Below, one piece after another: positions 46,610 to 54,992 of a DNA stretch of 64,000 nt (position 1 is the stretch's first letter; every line of letters starts with the position of its first letter). The notes beneath the pieces were generated by a model. It did not search any database, was not told the DNA's origin, and was given only the letters and a program-made list of their open reading frames with translations. The position numbers and the translations under genes were made by a program. This DNA is from Chryseobacterium sp. W4I1. GTDB taxonomy: Bacteria > Bacteroidota > Bacteroidia > Flavobacteriales > Weeksellaceae. Where the stretch lies: contig NZ_JAUSXQ010000001.1 of the NCBI RefSeq assembly GCF_030816115.1, positions 2,852,001 to 2,916,000 on the forward strand, read 5' to 3'.

Positions 46610-46818
46610 GAAGTGATGCTTGTTTTATACCCCAATAAGTAGATGATATTTTCAATTTGTTACAAGAACCATAATTTATTCTAAAATTTTATTGTTTAAT
46701 AAATTTATCCTTTATTAAAAGCATATTACAAAACACTGTTTAACTGTAAGTCTGGTTTTCTATTTATTTTTTATCCTTAACCCTCTCTAAGCCATTATCA
46801 GTGCTGGTTTCATGTAAA

Positions 46819-46827
46819 TGTGGAAAA
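46819..46827 (-). promoter_or_regulatory. DnaA-box-like site
   Basis: TGTGGAAAA differs by one base from the complement of the consensus box TTATCCACA. It lies about 215 bp before nrdB. Confidence 0.4.
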
Positions 46828-46990
46828 CTTTTCCAGTTAAAACTCAGCCAATTAGTATTTACCCCTTTCAAAATCAGTTCTTTTTTTCGAACTTTGTCAT
46901 TAGTTCTTTACAAGAAACCTCCATTCACCAATGTGAATATGTTTTACATGTAAATACCAAACATACAATAAGTTAAGCATTGCTTGCAAG

Positions 46991-46999
46991 TTATCCACA
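46991..46999 (+). promoter_or_regulatory. Perfect DnaA box upstream of nrdB
   Basis: TTATCCACA matches the DnaA box consensus exactly and lies 36 bp before the nrdB start. In Escherichia coli DnaA binds upstream of nrdAB, so a similar link of dNTP supply to replication is possible here. Confidence 0.5.
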
Positions 47000-47035
47000 G
47001 TGATGCAGATTATTTAATTTTAAAGCTATTTTAAT

Positions 47036-48010
47036 ATGGGAATTTTCGATAAGAGAGTAAGTTACAAGCCATTTGAATACCCTGAGGTTCTTCAGTTTGT
47101 AGAGGCGATCAACAAATCGTTCTGGGTGCATTCGGAAGTGGATTTTACTGCAGATGTTCAGGATTTTCATTCGCAGTTAGAGCCGCACGAAAAACACGCT
47201 GTGAAAAATGCACTGTTAGCCATTGCACAGATCGAGGTGTCTGTAAAGACATTCTGGGGAAACCTATACAACCACTTGCCAAAACCTGAATTAAACGGGC
47301 TTGGAGCTACTTTTGCAGAATGTGAGTTCCGCCACTCTGAAGCCTATTCCCGTTTGGTAGAGGTATTAGGATATAACGAAGAATTTGCCAATGTTATAGA
47401 AATTCCTGCCGTGAAAAAGAGAATTGATTTCCTTTCAAATGTCTTGAAACACGCCAATTCTACAACACCGAAAGAATATGTATCTTCTCTTTTATTATTC
47501 AGTATCCTGATTGAAAACGTATCCCTTTTCTCACAGTTTGCGATCATCCTTTCGTTCACAAGATTCAAAGGATTTATGAAGAATGTTTCCAATATCATTG
47601 CATGGACTTCTATTGATGAACAGATCCACGCCAATGCAGGAATCTACCTGATCAACAAAATCCGTGAGGAACAACCAGATCTATTAACAGATTCCGACAT
47701 CGAAGACATCTATACATTGGTAGATCAGTCTATCGAACTGGAAGGGGAAATCTTAGACTGGATCTTTGAATTGGGAGAATTAAGTGTTTTCTCAAAAGAA
47801 GACCTACTGAACTTCATGAAATACCGTGTAGACGACAGTTTGAAGAAGATCAATATGGAAACCCGTTACAACATTACTCCTGAGCAGTACCGTCCAATGA
47901 AATGGTTTGAAGAAGAAGTGTTTGCTAATTCTATGGATGATTTCTTCGCCAAGAGACCAGTAGATTATACGAAGCACGATAAGAGTATTACAGCGAACGA
48001 CTTGTTTTAA
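47036..48010 (+). CDS. nrdB: Class I ribonucleotide reductase small subunit (class Id-like)
   Basis: The 324-residue ferritin-like subunit has first-site metal ligands Glu67 (QIEV), Glu97 and His100 (ECEFRH) with Tyr104 next to it, and later E-x-x-H in IDEQIHAN. Those positions coincide with what I recall for the Flavobacterium johnsoniae class Id subunit, which uses a Mn2 cofactor activated by superoxide. There is no N-terminal ATP-cone. It pairs with the alpha subunit two genes downstream. A palindrome and a DnaA box precede it. Confidence 0.93.
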   Translation: MGIFDKRVSYKPFEYPEVLQFVEAINKSFWVHSEVDFTADVQDFHSQLEPHEKHAVKNALLAIAQIEVSVKTFWGNLYNHLPKPELNGLGATFAECEFRHSEAYSRLVEVLGYNEEFANVIEIPAVKKRIDFLSNVLKHANSTTPKEYVSSLLLFSILIENVSLFSQFAIILSFTRFKGFMKNVSNIIAWTSIDEQIHANAGIYLINKIREEQPDLLTDSDIEDIYTLVDQSIELEGEILDWIFELGELSVFSKEDLLNFMKYRVDDSLKKINMETRYNITPEQYRPMKWFEEEVFANSMDDFFAKRPVDYTKHDKSITANDLF

Positions 48011-48139
48011 TATAAGGAATGATGTGGCGCGAGCGAAGCGAGCGTCAAAACAGATAGTATTAGCAATATCATACTAAACATATCACAAGTAAAGAAAACT
48101 TCTTCATTCCTCGGAGTGCCAAAATTTCAAAGTACAACA
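48011..48139. repeat. Short GC-rich direct repeat after nrdB
   Basis: GCGAGCGAAGCGAGCG (about 48029-48044) consists of two near-identical GCGAGCG units and stands out in an AT-rich gap of 129 bases. No terminator was found between nrdB and the next gene. Confidence 0.4.
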
Positions 48140-48427
48140 ATGATCAATGTAATCGTAACCTACACCGTAAAGCCTGAATATGTTTCAGAAAACAAAACCC
48201 ATATTCAAAAGTTTCTGGATGATTTTAAAAATCTGGATCAGGAGACATTTGAGTATAAGGTGTATGTAAAAGAAGACGGAGTTACCTTTTTACATTATTC
48301 AAACTACATCAATGAAGAGGTTCAGCATGAGGTTTTAAATGTACCGTCTTTTAAGGAGTTTCAACGGTTAAGAGACGAAAGCGGACTGAACGGTACGCAC
48401 AAAGTGGAAATATTACAATCAATATAA
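48140..48427 (+). CDS. Small ABM-fold (antibiotic-biosynthesis-monooxygenase-like) protein
   Basis: The 95-residue protein (MINVIVTYTVKPEYVSENK, then a hydrophilic middle and FKEFQRLRDESGL) has the size and ferredoxin-like pattern of ABM domains (dimeric alpha/beta barrels). A frame to 48116 adds 8 unlikely residues, so the ATG at 48140 is used. It lies between the two ribonucleotide reductase genes. Its role is unknown; ABM members include quinol and heme monooxygenases. Confidence 0.72.
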   Translation: MINVIVTYTVKPEYVSENKTHIQKFLDDFKNLDQETFEYKVYVKEDGVTFLHYSNYINEEVQHEVLNVPSFKEFQRLRDESGLNGTHKVEILQSI

Positions 48428-48438
48428 AAAACAACAAA

Positions 48439-48468
48439 ATTCCGGAGCTTAAACACGGCTCCGGAATT
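48439..48468 (+). other. Stem-loop between the ABM gene and nrdA
   Basis: AATTCCGGAGC at 48439-48449 pairs exactly with 48458-48468 around an 8-base loop. No T-run follows on the plus strand, so it is not a normal terminator for this strand; it ends 16 bp before nrdA. It could be an mRNA-processing or stabilising element, or affect nrdA translation. Confidence 0.6.
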
Positions 48469-48484
48469 CGAAAATATAACATCT

Positions 48485-50143
48485 ATGGACGAACAAAATT
48501 CAAATATATGGTGGCTCAATGAAGAGTCTGAGCAAATGCTGAACAGAGGCTACCTGCTAAAAGGGGAAACTGTGGACGGAGCCATCGACAGAATTACTAC
48601 TGCAGCTGCCAAAAAATTATACAAGCCGGAATTACAACCCGCTTTCAAAGAAATGATCACCAAAGGATGGATCAGTTTCTCTTCGCCGGTTTGGGCCAAT
48701 ATGGGAACCCAGAGAGGTCTTCCTATTTCTTGTTTCAATGTTCACATTCCGGACAGTATTGAAGGAATTACCCACAAAATGGGTGAAGTGATCATGCAGA
48801 CGAAGATCGGAGGCGGAACTTCAGGATATTTTGGAGAGCTTAGAAACAGAGGAACTGCCGTGACGGATAACGGAAAATCTTCAGGAGCGGTTTCGTTCAT
48901 GAAATTATTCGATACCGCGATGGATGTGGTTTCTCAGGGAGGCGTAAGAAGAGGTGCATTTGCTGCTTATCTGGATATCGACCATGGTGATATTGAAGAG
49001 TTCTTGTCCATCAAAGATATCGGAAGCCCAATCCAGAATTTGTTTACTGGAATTTGTGTTCCTGATTACTGGATGCAGGATATGATCGATGGGGATATGG
49101 ATAAGCGTAAAATCTGGGCAAGAGTTCTTGAAAGCCGCCAGCAAAAAGGTCTTCCCTATATTTTCTTTACAGACAATGTTAACAGAAACAAGCCACAGGT
49201 TTATAAAGACTTGGGAATGCCTGTCAATGCAAGTAACCTTTGCTCTGAGATCATGCTTCCTTCTACCAGAGAAGAATCTTTCATCTGCTGTCTGTCTTCC
49301 ATGAACCTGGAACTGTATGACGAATGGAAAGATACAGATGCCGTAAAACTGGCTGTGTATTTCCTGGATGCTGTTTTAACTGAATTTATCGAAAAAACAG
49401 AAGGAAACTACTACCTGCAGGGAGCGAGAAACTTCGCATTGCGTCACAGAGCGCTTGGATTGGGAGTTTTAGGATACCATTCTTATTTACAGAAAAATAT
49501 GATCCCGTTTGAAAGTTTTGAAGCGACTCAGTTCAACGCAAGAGCTTTCAGACACATCAAGGAGCAGGCAGAAACTGCTTCAAGAGAATTAGCAAACATA
49601 TATGGTGAACCGGAATTACTGAAAGGATACGGATTGAGAAATACCACGACCATGGCTATTGCCCCTACCACTTCAAGTTCTGCGATCCTGGGACAGACTT
49701 CTCCTGGTATTGAGCCGTTTGCTTCCAACTATTATAAAGCTGGTCTTGCCAAAGGAAACTTTATGCGTAAGAACAAGTATTTAGCCAAGTTATTAGAGGA
49801 AAAAGGTCTTGATAACGAGGAAACGTGGAGAACCATCATGCTGAATCACGGTTCTGTACAGCATTTAAAAGAACTTACAGAAGAAGAAAAGGCAGTATTC
49901 AAAACGTTTAAAGAGATCTCTCCAATGGAAATTATCTCTCAAGCTGCCCAAAGACAGCAATATATCGACCAGGCTCAGTCCCTGAACTTACAGATCCCTT
50001 CTACAATGCCTGTAAAAGACGTTAATTACCTTTATATCGAGGCATGGAAAAAAGGAGTAAAAACACTCTACTATCAAAGAAGTTCTTCTGTTTCTAAAGA
50101 GATGATGGTTAACTTTGTTAGCTGTTCTGCTTGTGAAGCATAA
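48485..50143 (+). CDS. nrdA: Class I ribonucleotide reductase large subunit without ATP-cone
   Basis: The 552-residue protein reduces ribonucleoside diphosphates. The active-site Cys is in RGLPISCFN (paired with a Cys in FICCLSSMNLELY), the radical-relay Cys lies in NLCSEIM, and the C-terminal CSACEA relays electrons from thioredoxin. At 552 residues it is far shorter than the about 750 of E. coli NrdA; the N-terminal ATP-cone is absent, so overall activity regulation by ATP/dATP should differ. It pairs with the class Id-like NrdB. The closing hairpin is strong. Confidence 0.94.
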   Translation: MDEQNSNIWWLNEESEQMLNRGYLLKGETVDGAIDRITTAAAKKLYKPELQPAFKEMITKGWISFSSPVWANMGTQRGLPISCFNVHIPDSIEGITHKMGEVIMQTKIGGGTSGYFGELRNRGTAVTDNGKSSGAVSFMKLFDTAMDVVSQGGVRRGAFAAYLDIDHGDIEEFLSIKDIGSPIQNLFTGICVPDYWMQDMIDGDMDKRKIWARVLESRQQKGLPYIFFTDNVNRNKPQVYKDLGMPVNASNLCSEIMLPSTREESFICCLSSMNLELYDEWKDTDAVKLAVYFLDAVLTEFIEKTEGNYYLQGARNFALRHRALGLGVLGYHSYLQKNMIPFESFEATQFNARAFRHIKEQAETASRELANIYGEPELLKGYGLRNTTTMAIAPTTSSSAILGQTSPGIEPFASNYYKAGLAKGNFMRKNKYLAKLLEEKGLDNEETWRTIMLNHGSVQHLKELTEEEKAVFKTFKEISPMEIISQAAQRQQYIDQAQSLNLQIPSTMPVKDVNYLYIEAWKKGVKTLYYQRSSSVSKEMMVNFVSCSACEA

Positions 50144-50172
50144 TATTTTAAATAATAAACTTCAGTATATCA

Positions 50173-50202
50173 GTAAAGCACGCTTTTTAGCGTGCTTTTT
50201 TA
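50173..50202 (+). terminator. Terminator of the nrd operon
   Basis: AAAGCACGCT (50175-50184) pairs with AGCGTGCTTT (50189-50198) around TTTT and is followed by a T-run, 30 bp after the nrdA stop. Confidence 0.9.
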
Positions 50203-50736
50203 TTGTATTTTAAATTTAACAAAAATTTAACATTTAAGTTTCAAAAATGTTATTTCCCGTTAATCACTTATTAATACTCAAAATATTCAACACCTACTCT
50301 CCAAGTAGTGAATCAAGCCTTTCTATCCTGGCATTTTATTTGTAAAAAATAAATCAATTTATATACATTTGCTCAAAATTCACTAAATAAAGCCATTTTT
50401 GGTGAAAATATAAAACACAAAAATTTTGCAAATAATAAAAAAATAATGTTTTATTTTTTTATTTAAAGGAATTGATATTTGCAATTAAAAACACAATAAA
50501 ACACAAAGAAACCATAGATGAAAAAAATAAGAAAAACACACTAAACACAGCCAAAAACACACAAGAAAAACATCAAATATTGAATTTAAAATTTATTTTT
50601 TATTCAAGATTATTTATGATCGAAAATATTTATAATATAAAATAAATAAAAAAATATTTAGATTATATAATTAATTCGCTATTGGCAAGAAATTGGTTAA
50701 TAGAATAAACACACAAACAAAAAAAATTATTTCGAA
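50203..50736. other. AT-rich gap with an ACACA-rich stretch
   Basis: The 534 bases before the next gene have no credible ORF. They include at least seven AAACACA motifs between about 50413 and 50713. The remainder is AT-rich with no clear -33/-7 pair and no RNA gene. Confidence 0.55.
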
Positions 50737-51309
50737 ATGTACAAAATTATCACTTTAGTTTTGGTAATGTCTTATTGCGCCATTACCGCACAGGTGGGTA
50801 TTAATACTTCCACCCCTGATCAAAGCTCCGTTCTGGATGTTACAAGCACAACAAAAGGAGTTCTGCTGCCAAGAATCACAAACGTTTCATCAGTTACAAA
50901 TCCTGCTACAGGACTGGTTATTTATGATACCAACAAAAAATGTATCAGCCAGAATGTAGGTACTCCGGCTACTCCAGACTGGGTTTGTCTTTCTCCCTAT
51001 GTAGCTAAGTTTTTCTATATGCCGAGCGTAGTTTTTGATACGACCACAACTGCAGCGGGACAGACAAAAGATCTATACACTCTGTATAAGAATCAATTTT
51101 CAAATGTTCCTGTTAATGCCAGAAGTGCATCTGCACCTGCCACGATACCGTTTTTTCCAAACGCGACTGATTTATACTACTATGTGACGGGCTATGATAC
51201 AAGTGTTTTCAAAATAAACAGCATCAGCAGTACGGGCGTATTAAATTACGATGTTTTATCCAATGCTACTTCAGCATCATTCATCAACATTGTATTTGTT
51301 GTAAAATAA
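50737..51309 (+). CDS. Secreted protein with VGINTSTP motif
   Basis: The 190-residue protein starts with a signal peptide (MYKIITLVLVMSYCAITAQ) and then VGINTSTPDQSSVLDVTSTTKGVLLPRIT, the same kind of N-terminal motif as the gene at 5815. It has two Cys (KKCISQ and WVCLS) that may form a disulfide. The C-terminal half is Asn/Ser/Thr-rich with YYYVTGYD. Function is unknown; secretion or surface location is likely. It is 6 bp upstream of the lectin-like gene. Confidence 0.75.
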   Translation: MYKIITLVLVMSYCAITAQVGINTSTPDQSSVLDVTSTTKGVLLPRITNVSSVTNPATGLVIYDTNKKCISQNVGTPATPDWVCLSPYVAKFFYMPSVVFDTTTTAAGQTKDLYTLYKNQFSNVPVNARSASAPATIPFFPNATDLYYYVTGYDTSVFKINSISSTGVLNYDVLSNATSASFINIVFVVK

Positions 51310-51315
51310 GACGCC

Positions 51316-52887
51316 ATGAAAAATAATTTTAAAGGGCTGTCTTTGATGAGCCTGGTCTTCGTGATGCTTACCAACTTGGTATATGCACAAACAGACAGTA
51401 CAGAAGTAGCAAGTATTTACGGATTTTATTCCTATTCGAGTTCACTGATGAATGCTTCGGGAGCATCCGAACTTACAACACAGGGAAATGCATCCCATAC
51501 TTCCACAGGAGTACAGCTTACTCCCGCAAATTCCGGGCAGTTTGGCGGATTGTTCATCAACGGGAGAACTTTTACATCCGTAAACGGACTTCACGTAGAA
51601 TTTGAATATGATATGAAAAACGGAACTCCATTCAATGGAACTTACGGTGACGGATTATCTTTTTTCCTTTATGACGGAGCTGTAACCAATCCTACTATCG
51701 GAGCGCCCGGAGCGGGGATCGGATATTCATATAACAGAACAAAAGACCAGTTTGCCCCTCAAAGAAAAGCAGGTTTATCAGGAGCTTATCTTGGCATTGC
51801 TCTGGATGAGTTCGGTAATTTTAAATCGAAACGTTTTCAGGGTGATTCCAGAGTAAACGGTATACAAGGAGTAACATGGAGCCAGGGAACAAGTCATGTC
51901 ACCTTAAGAGGAGCTATAGGCGCCAATATAAGCAGTTCAACAGGATTAGGTCTTGGGTATACCGGATATCCTGTTCTGGCTACCCGCTCTACACTAAGTA
52001 ATTCTGGAACGGTAGGCAGAATTCTACAGGCAGACAGAAGTTATCTGGCTACCTCCAATTCACTTACCTCGGTATTTGATCTCAGAAATAATGCCGGAGA
52101 GTTCAGAAAAGTATATCTTGACCTGATTCCGCATTTTACAAGTCCAACTACAACGGATGGGTTTGACATAAAAGTAGATATTCAGACAACGCAGGCCGGA
52201 ACACCTGTGAACGTCATTAATTATTACCATTATAAAACTTCGGTACCTTATACTGAAAATGCCAATCCACAGATTTCTGATTTCAATAATTCAGATATTG
52301 AAGGAACTGCAACCAATCAAACGCTGAATGCAACCGTTCCGGCAGTTTTAAAGCTAGGTTTTGCAGCATCTACCGGAGCTGCATTTCAGCAGCATATCAT
52401 CCGAAATGTGAAGCTTACCCTTCCCTATGCAGCTGTGGCTAATAATGATGTGACTTCTACGTGTAAATTTCAGCCGGTCACTATTCCGGTTTTCAATAAT
52501 GATATAGCCTACAATGGTCCTATCAGTATTACGACTCCACCTACTGCAAGTAATACTAATATTGACTATTCAACTTTCAGTTTTACAAAAAGCAGTGATA
52601 CAGATCTTACCCTGTACCGTAAAAAAGTAACTCCTCAAGGAACATGGACCTATAATAAATCTACCGGCATTGTTACCTTTAATCCTTCAAGCGGATTTAC
52701 AGGAACTGCAACAATGACGTATACGATCAAAGGAAAAACGGTAAAGGATTCAAGCGGAAAGATTATTGAACCTTATGGTGATACTGCTTACCGATCTACT
52801 CCGGCGACAATTACTGTTAATCTAAAGACTTCAGGTTGTATCTATTCTGTTGTTTCCAACAAAATGGTAACACAAGGTGTAAAATAA
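51316..52887 (+). CDS. Secreted protein with L-type lectin-like domain
   Basis: The 523-residue protein has a signal peptide (to about residue 25, YAQ). An L-type lectin-like domain follows (about 60-370) with FEYDMKNGTPFNGTYGDGLSFFLYDG and GLSGAYLGIALDEFGNF, typical metal/sugar-binding strands. A C-terminal Ig-like beta domain (about 375-505) has the VFNNDI, GTWTYNKSTGIVTF and GFTGTATMTYTI pattern. No standard T9SS C-terminal signal was recognised. A surface or secreted carbohydrate-binding protein is likely. It follows the VGINTSTP gene by 6 bp. Confidence 0.8.
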   Translation: MKNNFKGLSLMSLVFVMLTNLVYAQTDSTEVASIYGFYSYSSSLMNASGASELTTQGNASHTSTGVQLTPANSGQFGGLFINGRTFTSVNGLHVEFEYDMKNGTPFNGTYGDGLSFFLYDGAVTNPTIGAPGAGIGYSYNRTKDQFAPQRKAGLSGAYLGIALDEFGNFKSKRFQGDSRVNGIQGVTWSQGTSHVTLRGAIGANISSSTGLGLGYTGYPVLATRSTLSNSGTVGRILQADRSYLATSNSLTSVFDLRNNAGEFRKVYLDLIPHFTSPTTTDGFDIKVDIQTTQAGTPVNVINYYHYKTSVPYTENANPQISDFNNSDIEGTATNQTLNATVPAVLKLGFAASTGAAFQQHIIRNVKLTLPYAAVANNDVTSTCKFQPVTIPVFNNDIAYNGPISITTPPTASNTNIDYSTFSFTKSSDTDLTLYRKKVTPQGTWTYNKSTGIVTFNPSSGFTGTATMTYTIKGKTVKDSSGKIIEPYGDTAYRSTPATITVNLKTSGCIYSVVSNKMVTQGVK

Positions 52888-52917
52888 AAGATTTTATTGG
52901 CCATAAAGAAGCATCAT

Positions 52918-52950
52918 AAAAACCATAGAAATTCTATGGTTTTTGTTTTT
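52918..52950 (+). terminator. Terminator of the lectin-like operon
   Basis: AAAAACCATAGAA (52918-52930) pairs with TTCTATGGTTTTT (52932-52944) and T-rich sequence follows. Confidence 0.83.
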
Positions 52951-52979
52951 TAAATAGGTAAAATCCCATAAGGTTGTTA

Positions 52980-53009
52980 TTGCTGTAACTTCAGTTTATT
53001 TTATATTTG
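52980..53009 (+). promoter_or_regulatory. Predicted promoter of the DUF72 gene
   Basis: TTG (52980-52982) and TATATTTG (53002-53009) are 19 bases apart, a near-ideal Bacteroidota promoter, about 28 bases before the start codon. Confidence 0.6.
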
Positions 53010-53037
53010 TTATTATAATTCCTAAAAATCTCAAAAT

Positions 53038-53928
53038 ATGAAATTCGGACAAGTAGAAGACCCGTCAAAAATAGATTTTACCCTTCCTAAAGATCATTCC
53101 AGAACGAAAGAAATTTTAAATCAAAATAAAAAAGGATTGGAAAATATTTCCATAGGATGTGCTAAATGGAACAAAACTGATCTTAAAGGATTTTATCCCA
53201 AAGGGACAAAAGACGAATTGACATATTATGCCACCCAGTTTAACTCTATTGAACTGAACGCTACTTTTTACGGAATGCCTACCCCTGAGCAAGTAGAAAT
53301 CTGGAAAGAGAAAACACCGGCAAATTTTAAATTCTTTCCAAAGATTACCAATACTGTCTCCCACTTCAGAAGACTGATTGACGTTACCGAACCTGTGACT
53401 CATTTCGCATCAGCAGTTATGAATTTCGACCAAAAGCTGGGAATGGCATTTCTGCAGCTTCACGATAATTTTAAGCCTAAAGATTATGACAGACTGGAAA
53501 AATTTGTAAAAGACTGGCCTAAAGAAGTTCCTCTGGCTATTGAACTCCGCAATACTGAATGGTTCACTGATGAGAACATTTTCAATACAACATGCGAGCT
53601 CTTTGAATCTAACAATATCACCAATATCATCGTAGATACTGCAGGAAGAAGAGATATGCTTCATATGCGTCTTACCACTCCCAATGCATTTATCCGCTAT
53701 GTTGGTGCTAATGCAGAAAGCGATTATGAAAGACTTGACGATTGGATGAAGCACCTTACAAAATGGAAAAAAGAGGGTCTTCAGAATGTTTATTTCTTTG
53801 TGCATCAAAATATTGAAAAAGCATCTCCTCTACTTTCCGCCTATTTTATCAAGAAAATGAATGAGGACTGGAAAACTGATCTTCACATTCCACAGATGGC
53901 TACTGACAATAACGGAACCCTGTTCTAA
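53038..53928 (+). CDS. DUF72 domain protein
   Basis: The 296-residue protein has the TIM-barrel-like DUF72 (YecE-like) pattern: NISIGCAKWNKTDLKGFYPKG, the YATQFNSIELNATFYGMPTPEQ segment, FKFFPKITNTVSHFRRL, LAIELRNTEWF and YFFVHQN. Its biochemical role is unknown; the fold resembles xylose isomerase-like barrels. It has its own promoter and lies alone. Confidence 0.87.
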   Translation: MKFGQVEDPSKIDFTLPKDHSRTKEILNQNKKGLENISIGCAKWNKTDLKGFYPKGTKDELTYYATQFNSIELNATFYGMPTPEQVEIWKEKTPANFKFFPKITNTVSHFRRLIDVTEPVTHFASAVMNFDQKLGMAFLQLHDNFKPKDYDRLEKFVKDWPKEVPLAIELRNTEWFTDENIFNTTCELFESNNITNIIVDTAGRRDMLHMRLTTPNAFIRYVGANAESDYERLDDWMKHLTKWKKEGLQNVYFFVHQNIEKASPLLSAYFIKKMNEDWKTDLHIPQMATDNNGTLF

Positions 53929-54057
53929 TCCATTAAAAAAGTATTTCTTTTTCCAAGATGATAAAAGCCGCTAAAAGCTGTTTTTATTGAAAAAAAATTA
54001 GTAACTTAGAGTGTAATGTCGTTCATACAGAGCACACTACATAAAAATACAAATATC

Positions 54058-54288
54058 ATGGAAAAAGAAATCTGCACAATAAAGATTGCCAGTACATGGC
54101 TGGGCGACGAGTATACGTTCTATGAAGATCAAAAAATAAAGCGGGTTTATGATAATCACAGCTTGAGTGCAAACCGTACAGAATGGCTACAGCCAAACGA
54201 AATCAGTAAACAGAATAAAGATAAACTGATCAAAAATTGTCCTGAAGAATTTAAGGAACAGGTCATGCATATCCTGGATTACCCTTAA
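54058..54288 (+). CDS. Small hypothetical protein
   Basis: I do not recognise a family. The 76-residue protein (MEKEICTIKIASTWLGDEYTFY, then charged helices) has no signal peptide or membrane segment. The frame extends back to 54016, but the ATG at 54058 gives the more plausible start. It converges on the next gene, with a shared terminator. Confidence 0.55.
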   Translation: MEKEICTIKIASTWLGDEYTFYEDQKIKRVYDNHSLSANRTEWLQPNEISKQNKDKLIKNCPEEFKEQVMHILDYP

Positions 54289-54302
54289 ATATGAGTAATA
54301 GT

Positions 54303-54362
54303 AATGAGCGATAAATAATAAATAGTGAACAATCTAAATTATTATTTATTGCTCATTTTTTT
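54303..54362. terminator. Bidirectional terminator between convergent genes
   Basis: AATGAGCGATAAATAATAA (54303-54321) pairs with 54339-54357 with one mismatch and is followed by T-runs. The right arm overlaps the end of the minus-strand gene. Confidence 0.75.
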
Positions 54363-54954
54363 GATGTTTATTTTTTCTTAGCAACAATACCAGATTCAGA
54401 AAAAGAAGAAGGAAATCCAGTGAAACCCAGATTCCCAATTTTGTATTTTCGTAATTATAGGTATCGAGTTGTTTTTTTGCAGCATCGGACAGTTTTACAC
54501 TCTGGTTGATATAGTTCTGCACTTCTACAATCTGATCAATATTTTTATTGGGAACGGCATGCTGTGAAAAGTATACCATATTCTTTTTACCAAGATATCC
54601 TATAATCCAGTATTCATTGGATTTATCCATCTTAAGATATTCTATCCTGTAGTATTCCGGACGGATTTTCCCGATATGCTTAGGCTCCAGATTACCGTTT
54701 TTCGCACTATCAACTTTGATCAGGTAAAAATCCAGTGTCTGGGGAAGCTTATTGATGACCTGAAGTCCTACGGAATTATCCACAAAGCCTACTGCACTTT
54801 TTTTGATGAACCAATAGGTAAAAATTGATATTGAAAAAACAACCGTAAGGATACGGAAGAGTTTTGCCCATTTTGCTACCCTTCCCGATTTTACTTTATA
54901 TAAAATCAGAGAAAGCACACAAGCCCAGAAGATAACAAAAATGATGAATTCCAT
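54346..54954 (-). CDS. Hypothetical membrane protein
   Basis: The 202-residue protein has two N-terminal helices (about 2-20 and 32-52), a hydrophilic domain of about 120 residues and a C-terminal helix (about 170-193) with a basic end (RKNKHQKNEQ). No family recognised. It lies alone and the terminator overlaps its last codons. Confidence 0.7.
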   Translation of the reverse strand: MEFIIFVIFWACVLSLILYKVKSGRVAKWAKLFRILTVVFSISIFTYWFIKKSAVGFVDNSVGLQVINKLPQTLDFYLIKVDSAKNGNLEPKHIGKIRPEYYRIEYLKMDKSNEYWIIGYLGKKNMVYFSQHAVPNKNIDQIVEVQNYINQSVKLSDAAKKQLDTYNYENTKLGIWVSLDFLLLFLNLVLLLRKNKHQKNEQ

Positions 54955-54992
54955 ACTGCAAAGATACTGATTTAAGATTTTTCAGGGGAATC

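Larger units (their letters stand above)
46610..47035. other. Divergent regulatory region between ABC operon and nrdB
   Basis: This 426-bp gap separates the minus-strand ABC operon from plus-strand nrdB. It holds DnaA-box-like sequences (46819, 46991), a perfect palindrome TTTACATGTAAA at 46943-46954, a CATGTAAAT repeat at 46811, and a small inverted repeat ATTCAC-CAAT-GTGAAT at 46923-46938. No credible ORF was seen. Confidence 0.6.

Noticed and set aside
46610..47035. A replication origin from the DnaA boxes upstream of nrdB.
   Set aside because: Only one perfect box and one near-match are seen, with no dnaA, dnaN or unwinding-region cluster.
50413..50720. A CRISPR array in the ACACA-rich gap.
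   Set aside because: Motif copies are short and irregularly spaced, without uniform repeats or spacers, and there are no cas genes.
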